From NCBI RefSeq assembly GCF_004799285.1, contig NZ_SSND01000001.1:1116001-1180000 (forward strand): 64,000 nt of DNA, read 5' to 3'. The notes below the pieces were generated by a model. It worked only from the letters and a program-made list of their open reading frames with translations, was not told the origin of the DNA and ran no database searches. How positions within the stretch are numbered: the stretch's first letter is position 1; the number at the start of each line of letters is the position of its first letter. A program made the position numbers and the translations under genes. This DNA is from Aliigemmobacter aestuarii. Its GTDB lineage: Bacteria > Pseudomonadota > Alphaproteobacteria > Rhodobacterales > Rhodobacteraceae. Shown here in pieces: positions 58,703-64,000 of the stretch.

Positions 58703-60250
58703 ATGATCTATCGGGTGAACGGGCCTTGGGCCGACCGGCTGAACTGGATGCTGAATCAGTTCCGACGACCCGAACTGATGGTTTTCCTTCCGGCGATCAC
58801 GCTGGCGGCCTTCTGGCTGGGCGGGGAGGAAAGCCTGATCCTCACCGCGCTGGCGGCCCCCCTGATCTTTGCAATGGCCGGGGCGTTCCGGTTCGAACAG
58901 GCGCTTGCGCCGCCGATGCCCGACGGGCTGGTCGGCCTGGCCCTGCGCCAGCAACTGATCCCGGCGATGGATGCGATCATGGCGGACACTGCCGCCAGCG
59001 GGCGGACGACCGGCTGTCTTGTCCTGCGGCTGGACGATCACCGCTCCCTCGCGGACCGGCACGGGCGCGCGGCCATGGCCGAGGTTCTGGCGCGCTGTTC
59101 CGAACGCATCTGTTCGGCGCTCCGCGAAGGCGATCTGGTGGCGCGGCTTGAGGATGGCGGCTTTGCCCTGGCGCTGGCGCCGCAGCGGCGAATCGACCTT
59201 GAGGCGATGGTGCAGCTGTCGGCCCGGCTTCAGGCTGCCGTTTCACCGCCGATCCATCTGGATGGCACGCGGATCTATGTGACCGCCTCGGTCGGCTTCT
59301 GTCTGGCGGCGCGGGCACCGGCCGCAACCGGCAGCGCGCTTCTGGAAGCCGCCGAAATGGCCGCCGAGAATGCGCTGCGCCACGGTCCGGGGGCGATCCG
59401 CGCCTACGCGCCCGAAATGTCGCGCCAACGCGCGGATCGCGACGGGTTCCGCCATGTCCTTGAACTTGCGCTGGACGAGGGCCAGATCCGCCCGCATTTC
59501 CAGCCGCAGATCAGCACCGACACGGGCGAGGTGACGGGGCTCGAGGCCCTGGCGCGATGGAACCATCCCGAACGCGGCTTGCTGACACCGGGCGAGTTCC
59601 TGCCCGCCCTGGAAGAGGCGGGGCTGATCGAACGACTGGGCGAGACGATGCTGCATGCCTCGTTGCAGGCGCTGAAGGAATGGGATGCGGCGGGTCTCCG
59701 CGTGCCGGTGATCGGGGTCAACTTCTCGGGCGGCGAACTGCGCAATCCGCGCCTTGCCGAAAAGCTGAAGTGGGAACTGGACCGGTTCGGCCTGATGCCC
59801 GACCGGCTGGCGGTGGAAATCCTGGAAACCGTCGTGGCCCATACCGACAATGACGTGGTGGTACAGACCATCGCCTCGCTCGCGCGGCTCGGCTGCGGGA
59901 TCGACCTTGACGATTTCGGCACCGGCCACGCCTCGATCGCCAACATCCGGCGTTTCTCGGTCCGGCGGATCAAGATCGACCGGAGCTTCGTGACCAGGAT
60001 CGACAGCGACCGCGACCAGCAGAAGATGGTGTCGGCGATCCTGTCGATGGCCGACCGGCTGTCGCTGGAAACGCTGGCCGAAGGGGTCGAAACCGCGGCC
60101 GAACATGCCATGCTGGCCCAGCTTGGCTGCCAGCAGGTGCAGGGCTTCTGGATCGGCCGGCCGATGCCATATGAGGCGGTCAGGCCCTGGATCGAGGCGC
60201 GGCGCAAGGCGCAGGCCGCCCTGCCCCGGATCGGGCGCAAGGCGGTCTGA
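58703..60250 (+). CDS. EAL-domain c-di-GMP phosphodiesterase with degenerate GGDEF
   Basis: 515 residues. Two N-terminal helices (about 25-41 and 45-62) anchor it. The GGDEF domain (about 80-235) has EDGGF at 150-154 in place of GGDEF, so cyclase activity is almost surely lost. The EAL domain (about 250-500) is intact: E281-A-L, D403-D404 in DDFGTG, K424 in KIDRSF and an EGVE motif. It should hydrolyse cyclic di-GMP, perhaps regulated by the dead GGDEF domain. It lies between ttcA and yidC. Confidence 0.92.
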   Translation: MIYRVNGPWADRLNWMLNQFRRPELMVFLPAITLAAFWLGGEESLILTALAAPLIFAMAGAFRFEQALAPPMPDGLVGLALRQQLIPAMDAIMADTAASGRTTGCLVLRLDDHRSLADRHGRAAMAEVLARCSERICSALREGDLVARLEDGGFALALAPQRRIDLEAMVQLSARLQAAVSPPIHLDGTRIYVTASVGFCLAARAPAATGSALLEAAEMAAENALRHGPGAIRAYAPEMSRQRADRDGFRHVLELALDEGQIRPHFQPQISTDTGEVTGLEALARWNHPERGLLTPGEFLPALEEAGLIERLGETMLHASLQALKEWDAAGLRVPVIGVNFSGGELRNPRLAEKLKWELDRFGLMPDRLAVEILETVVAHTDNDVVVQTIASLARLGCGIDLDDFGTGHASIANIRRFSVRRIKIDRSFVTRIDSDRDQQKMVSAILSMADRLSLETLAEGVETAAEHAMLAQLGCQQVQGFWIGRPMPYEAVRPWIEARRKAQAALPRIGRKAV

Positions 60251-60336
60251 AGACCGGTCGCACCGCCCCCGGACGCCCCATGCGCGACTTATCCGCAGAA
60301 GCGCCGCACGCGGCCCGTGGAAAAGCCCAAAACCGC

Positions 60337-60365
60337 TTGACCTTTCCTGCCCCCTTCTGTTGAAC
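60337..60365 (+). promoter_or_regulatory. Possible promoter of yidC
   Basis: TTGACC (60337-60342), 17-bp spacer, TTGAAC (60360-60365). The -35 is good, the -10 is weak. Confidence 0.4.
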
Positions 60366-60401
60366 CACCCCTGACCTGAAACAGGAACGGCGGTGGTCCC
60401 G

Positions 60402-62240
60402 ATGGACGATCAGAACAAGAACCTCATTCTGGCAACCGTGCTGAGCGCGCTTGTCATCATCGGCTGGATGGTGTTCTTCCCGCCGCCCGAACCTGTGGTG
60501 GACCCCAACGCCAACACCGCCGCGCAGGGTGTCGCGGGCGATGTCGCGACCCCGCCCGCCGCAGGCGACGCGGCCACCGCCGCAGCCCCCGCGCCCGAGG
60601 CGCAAAGCCCCGTCGCCACCGCCCCGCGCGTGACGATCGACACGCCGCGCCTTGCCGGGTCGATCTCGACCTTCGGGGGGCGCATCGACGACCTGTCGCT
60701 CAAGACCTATCGCGAAACGCTGGACGCGGGCTCCGACATTGTGCGGCTGCTTTCGCCCGTCGGCCAGGACGGCGCCTATTACGCGCTTTACGGCTGGGCC
60801 CCCGGCGGCGCGCTGTCCTTCGAGGATGTGCCGGGCGCCAACACCCGATGGACGATCGCGGGCAATGCGACGCTGACCGTGGACCAGCCGGTCAGCCTGA
60901 CCTGGTCGAACGGCAAGGGACAGACCTTCACCCGCACCATCGCGGTGGATGACCATTACATGTTCACCGTGACCGACCGCGTTGAAAACGCGGGCGCCGA
61001 ACCGGTGACTGTTGCGCCCTACGGCGTTGTGGCGCGCCACGGCCTGCCCGAGGGGCTGCAGAATTTCTTCGTGCTGCACGAAGGGGTGGTTGCCCGTGCC
61101 GATGGCACGCTGGCCGAAATCGACTATGACGAGGTCACCGACTTTCCGGTGGTCGAGCGCGAGGGCGCGCAAGCCGAGGTGGTTGAGGCCACCGCCGACG
61201 GCTGGATCGGGTTCACCGACAAATACTGGATGACGACGCTGATCCCGGAACAGGGCAAGCCCTTCACCAGCGTGACCAAGTTCGTCGCCAATGCGAACAT
61301 CTACCAGACCGAGGTGCGCCAACCCGCCGTGACCGTTGCCGCGGGCGCCACCGCCGAAACCACATCGCGCCTCTTTGCCGGGGCGAAGGAATGGGAAACC
61401 ATCCGCCGCTACGAACGCGAGGGCGGGATCGCCGGTTTCATCGATTCGATCGACTGGGGCTGGTTCTTCTTCCTGACCAAACCGATCTTTGCCGTGCTGC
61501 ACTGGCTCAACGCCATGATCGGCAACATGGGCCTCGCCATCATCGCGCTGACCTTCGTGCTGAAGCTGATCGTGCTGCCGCTGGCCTACAAGTCCTATGT
61601 CTCGATGGCGCGGATGAAGGAACTTCAGCCCGAGATGGAGGCGCTGAAGGAACGCTGCGGCGAGGACAAGCAGCGCATGCAGAAGGAGATGATGCAGCTT
61701 TACCGCGACAAGAAGGTGAACCCTGCCGCGGGCTGTCTGCCGATCCTGATCCAGATCCCGATCTTCTTCAGCCTCTACAAGGTGATCTTCGTTACCATCG
61801 AACTGCGGCATGCGCCCTTCTTCGGCTGGCTGAACGACCTTTCGGCACCCGATTCGTCGTCGATCTTCAACCTGTTCGGCCTTCTGCCCTGGGCCGCGCC
61901 GGAAGCCGGGTCGATCATGGCGCTGATCTTCATCGGTGTGCTGCCGATCCTTCTGGGGATCACGATGTGGCTTCAGCAGAAGCTGAACCCGGCGCCCACC
62001 GATCCTGTGCAGCAGCAGATCTTCGCCTGGATGCCCTGGGTGTTCATGTTCATGCTCGGCGGCTTCGCCAGCGGCCTTGTGGTGTACTGGATCACGAACA
62101 ACGTCATCACCTTCGTGCAGCAGTACCTGATCATGCGCAGCCACGGGCACACGCCCGACATCTTCGGCAACATCAAGGCCGGGATCCGCAAGAAACCCGC
62201 GACCGCAAACACGACCCCGGCCAAGAAGACCCGGAAATGA
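60402..62240 (+). CDS. yidC: Membrane protein insertase YidC
   Basis: 612 residues, the long gram-negative form. The first helix (7-24) follows MDDQNKNLI. A large periplasmic P1 domain occupies about 70-345. The five-helix insertase core spans about 350-600, with KPIFAVLHWLN, then PLAYKSYVSMARMKELQPEM and the NPAAGCLPILIQIPIFFSLY block. It inserts membrane proteins with or without SecYEG. A GTG three codons upstream (60393) has a better-spaced ribosome site and may be the real start. The MOSC gene overlaps its stop by 4 bp. Confidence 0.96.
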   Translation: MDDQNKNLILATVLSALVIIGWMVFFPPPEPVVDPNANTAAQGVAGDVATPPAAGDAATAAAPAPEAQSPVATAPRVTIDTPRLAGSISTFGGRIDDLSLKTYRETLDAGSDIVRLLSPVGQDGAYYALYGWAPGGALSFEDVPGANTRWTIAGNATLTVDQPVSLTWSNGKGQTFTRTIAVDDHYMFTVTDRVENAGAEPVTVAPYGVVARHGLPEGLQNFFVLHEGVVARADGTLAEIDYDEVTDFPVVEREGAQAEVVEATADGWIGFTDKYWMTTLIPEQGKPFTSVTKFVANANIYQTEVRQPAVTVAAGATAETTSRLFAGAKEWETIRRYEREGGIAGFIDSIDWGWFFFLTKPIFAVLHWLNAMIGNMGLAIIALTFVLKLIVLPLAYKSYVSMARMKELQPEMEALKERCGEDKQRMQKEMMQLYRDKKVNPAAGCLPILIQIPIFFSLYKVIFVTIELRHAPFFGWLNDLSAPDSSSIFNLFGLLPWAAPEAGSIMALIFIGVLPILLGITMWLQQKLNPAPTDPVQQQIFAWMPWVFMFMLGGFASGLVVYWITNNVITFVQQYLIMRSHGHTPDIFGNIKAGIRKKPATANTTPAKKTRK

Positions 62241-62983
62241 CGGCACGGCTTGCCCAGATCCGGCGCCACCCGATCAAGAGCCACGGGCGCGAGGCGCTCG
62301 CCTCCGTCCGGCTTTCGGCGGGGGCGGGCCTGCCGTGGGACCGGCACTGGGCCGTGGCGCATGATGCCGCCCGGCTGGAGCCCGGCTGGAACCCTTGCCA
62401 GATGTTCGCCCGCGGCGCCAAGGCCCCGGCGCTGATGGCCATTTCCGCAGCCCTGGACGAGGACAGCGCAGCCATCACGCTGCGCCACCCGGACCTGCCC
62501 GACCTGACCTTCCGCCCCGACGATGCGGCCGATCAGGCGCAGTTCATCGACTGGGTGATGCCGCTTGCCCCGAAGGACCGCCCGTTGCCCGCCCGCATCG
62601 TCTCGGCCGGGCGGATCATGTCGGATACCGATTTCCCCTCGGTCTCGGTCCTGAACCTGGCGTCGAACCGGGCGCTTTCCGAACGGATGGGGGTTGACCT
62701 GTCGCCCGAACGCTGGCGCGGCAACCTCTGGGTCGAGGGGCTGGCCCCCTGGGAGGAATTCGACCTGATCGGGCGCACGCTGGCCATCGGCGAAGCGCGG
62801 CTGAAGATCATGGAGCCGATCGCCCGCTGCAAGGCCACCACGGCAAATCCCGCGACGGGCCGGATCGACGCCGATACGCTGGCCGCACTCAACCGCCATT
62901 ACGACCACCAGGAATTCGGCGTTTACGCCACCGTCGAACAGGGCGGAACGATCTCGATCGAGGACGAGGTGCGCGTGCTTTGA
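62237..62983 (+). CDS. MOSC domain protein
   Basis: 248 residues. The MOSC N-terminal beta-barrel (about 1-95) begins LAQIRRHPIKSHGREAL. The MOSC domain has the conserved Cys in MEPIARCKATT (near 195). Relatives carry a molybdenum cofactor or handle sulfur; the function here is unknown. Overlaps yidC (ATGA) and engB (TTGA). Confidence 0.88.
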   Translation: MTARLAQIRRHPIKSHGREALASVRLSAGAGLPWDRHWAVAHDAARLEPGWNPCQMFARGAKAPALMAISAALDEDSAAITLRHPDLPDLTFRPDDAADQAQFIDWVMPLAPKDRPLPARIVSAGRIMSDTDFPSVSVLNLASNRALSERMGVDLSPERWRGNLWVEGLAPWEEFDLIGRTLAIGEARLKIMEPIARCKATTANPATGRIDADTLAALNRHYDHQEFGVYATVEQGGTISIEDEVRVL

Positions 62984-63633
62984 CCGGCCTGACCTTCACC
63001 CTTGCCCCCGAACCCGACGATCCGTCGCGCGAACGCGGCCGGCTTCTGTTCGCCGGGCCGGTGGATTTCGTGAAAGGCGTGGTGGCGATGTCCGGCCTGC
63101 CCCCGGCCGACCGGGTGGAGATCTGTTTCGCCGGCCGGTCGAACGTGGGAAAATCCAGCCTGATCAACGCGCTGACCGGTCGCAAGAACCTGGCGCGCGC
63201 CTCGAACACGCCGGGCCGGACGCAAGAGATCAACTTCTTCGCCCTGGGCGACAGCCGCTATCTGGTCGACCTTCCGGGTTATGGCTTTGCCGAGGCACCG
63301 GTGGCGGTGGTCGCGAAATGGCAGGCGCTGCTGAAATCGTATCTGGCGGGCCGGCAGACCCTGCGCCGCGCCTTCGTCCTGATCGACACGCGCCACGGCA
63401 TCAAGAAGGTCGATGACGAGATCCTGACGCTGCTCGACAAATCCGCCGTCACCTTCCAGGTGGTGCTGACCAAGGCCGACAAGGTGAACCGCGCCACCCG
63501 CGAGGCAACGATCGAACAGGTCAAGGCGGCGCTGGCCCGACACCCCGCAGCCTATCCCGAGATCGTGGTCACGAGTTCGGAAAAGGGCGAGGGGCTGGAA
63601 ACCCTGCGCGCCCTTATCGCCGGGCTGGAGTGA
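62980..63633 (+). CDS. engB: Ribosome biogenesis GTPase EngB (YihA/YsxC)
   Basis: 217 residues. G1 GRSNVGKSS (52-60), TPGRTQEI (G2), DLPGYG (G3) and TKAD (G4) are in place. It is needed for large-subunit assembly. The start is TTG at 62980, overlapping the MOSC stop (TTGA). Last gene of the yidC operon. Confidence 0.95.
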   Translation: MTGLTFTLAPEPDDPSRERGRLLFAGPVDFVKGVVAMSGLPPADRVEICFAGRSNVGKSSLINALTGRKNLARASNTPGRTQEINFFALGDSRYLVDLPGYGFAEAPVAVVAKWQALLKSYLAGRQTLRRAFVLIDTRHGIKKVDDEILTLLDKSAVTFQVVLTKADKVNRATREATIEQVKAALARHPAAYPEIVVTSSEKGEGLETLRALIAGLE

Positions 63634-63658
63634 ACCGGCTTCGCCTGGCGCGCGGCGA

Positions 63659-63685
63659 CGAAAATTCTTCGTCGAAGAATTTTCG
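63659..63685. terminator. AT-rich perfect hairpin between engB and SDR gene
   Basis: CGAAAATTCTTCG (63659-63671) pairs perfectly with CGAAGAATTTTCG (63673-63685) across one base. Its low GC content stands out from its surroundings. It lies between convergent genes and is probably a bidirectional terminator; the same hairpin type is frequent in Rhodobacterales. Confidence 0.6.
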
Positions 63686-63691
63686 CCCCCC

Positions 63692-64000
63692 TCAGACGTG
63701 CTGCGCGCCGTTGACCTCGATCTCGGCGCCCGAGATGTAGCTCGACTGTTCCGAGCACAGGAACCAGATCACATCGGCCACCTCGCGCGGTTGGCCAAGG
63801 CGTTGCAGGGGCAGCCGTTCGACAATCTTCTCGGTGCCGGGCGACAGGATCGAGGTTTCGATCTCGCCCGGCGCGATGGCATTCACGCGTACCCCAAGCG
63901 GGCCGAAATCATGCGCCATCTCGCGCGTGAGCGCCGCAAGCGCCGCCTTCGAGGTGGCATAGGCCGCCCCGGCGAAGGGATGCACCCTTGCCCCCGCGAT
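63692..64000 (-). CDS. Short-chain dehydrogenase/reductase (5' end off window)
   Basis: The C-terminal 102 residues are visible. Catalytic YATSK is near the window edge, followed by NAIAPGEIETSI and YISGAEIEVNGAQHV, typical of classical SDR enzymes. The cofactor-binding N-terminus lies beyond base 64000. Convergent with engB. Confidence 0.88.
   Translation of the reverse strand: MAGARVHPFAGAAYATSKAALAALTREMAHDFGPLGVRVNAIAPGEIETSILSPGTEKIVERLPLQRLGQPREVADVIWFLCSEQSSYISGAEIEVNGAQHV

Noticed and set aside
60285-60300. TTATCCGCA, one mismatch from a DnaA box, near yidC
   Set aside because: A single degenerate copy with no cluster or AT-rich unwinding region; not evidence of oriC.

Overview
The window is a GC-rich (mid-60s percent by eye) chromosomal segment of an alphaproteobacterium, most likely a member of the Rhodobacterales (Rhodobacter/Paracoccus-like). 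The evidence is the split F0 stalk genes (b and b'), a MipZ-type ATPase, a cysteine-free L31, DUF1285, DUF2798 and DUF5928 proteins, the rpsP-rimM-trmD-rplS order with extra genes inside, many 4-bp ATGA/GTGA/TTGA start-stop overlaps, and recurrent CCGGGGGTATTT-type intergenic elements. Genus and species cannot be told from the sequence. I see no insertion sequence, integrase, prophage, CRISPR array or rRNA operon. One tRNA gene (tRNA-Arg, anticodon ACG) is present.

Layout. 1-6.7 kb (minus): a translationally coupled MoxR ATPase / DUF58 / BatA-DUF4159 / amidotransferase-like membrane protein cluster, cut by the left edge. 6.7-8.5 kb: small DUF1285, DUF2798, zinc-finger and GNAT genes. 8.8-11.6 kb: polA. 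11.8-16.4 kb: a HIT protein, a GT14/DUF5928 glycosyltransferase, a sulfotransferase and a GDP-mannose synthesis enzyme, which look like a surface-glycan group. 16.4-19 kb: adenosine kinase-like gene, nth, and a divergent HTH-alkyltransferase. 19-20.6 kb: an OmpA-like lipoprotein and a FadR-type regulator. 20.7-23.3 kb (minus): the F0 operon atpI-B-E-X-F with a clear promoter. 23.5-26.7 kb: ArsR regulator, malonyl-CoA synthetase, a 53-residue ORF and mipZ. 26.9-33.5 kb (minus): ffh, a GNAT, chorismate mutase, rpsP, rimM, two accessory genes, trmD, rplS and rpmE. 33.7-36.2 kb: a membrane protein, then a LysR/EamA pair. 36.3-42 kb: a LuxR-type regulator divergent from a spermidine/putrescine-type ABC importer with an attached SDR. 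42-48.5 kb: an RTX protein divergent from an RND efflux pair. 48.6-52.5 kb: an acetamidase-family enzyme, a small membrane protein and an SLC13 transporter. 52.6-56.4 kb (minus): tRNA-Arg, a histidine kinase, and an FAD disulfide oxidoreductase with a TVP38 protein. 56.7-63.6 kb (plus): rpmH-rnpA-yidD-ttcA-EAL protein-yidC-MOSC-engB. The right edge cuts an SDR gene.

Much of the window is housekeeping: translation and protein targeting (ffh, rpsP, rimM, trmD, rplS, rpmE, rpmH, rnpA, ttcA, engB), membrane insertion (yidD, yidC), energy (F0) and DNA repair (polA, nth, alkyltransferase). The accessory interest lies in the glycosyltransferase-sulfotransferase group, the two unrecognised genes inside the rimM-trmD interval, the LuxR-controlled-looking importer, the EAL protein with a ruined GGDEF site next to yidC, and several regulatory inverted repeats (ArsR-like, FadR-like and TetR-like). 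I found no clearly novel defence or mobile system. Start sites were often moved inward from the longest open frame on the basis of ribosome binding sites, overlaps and family length.
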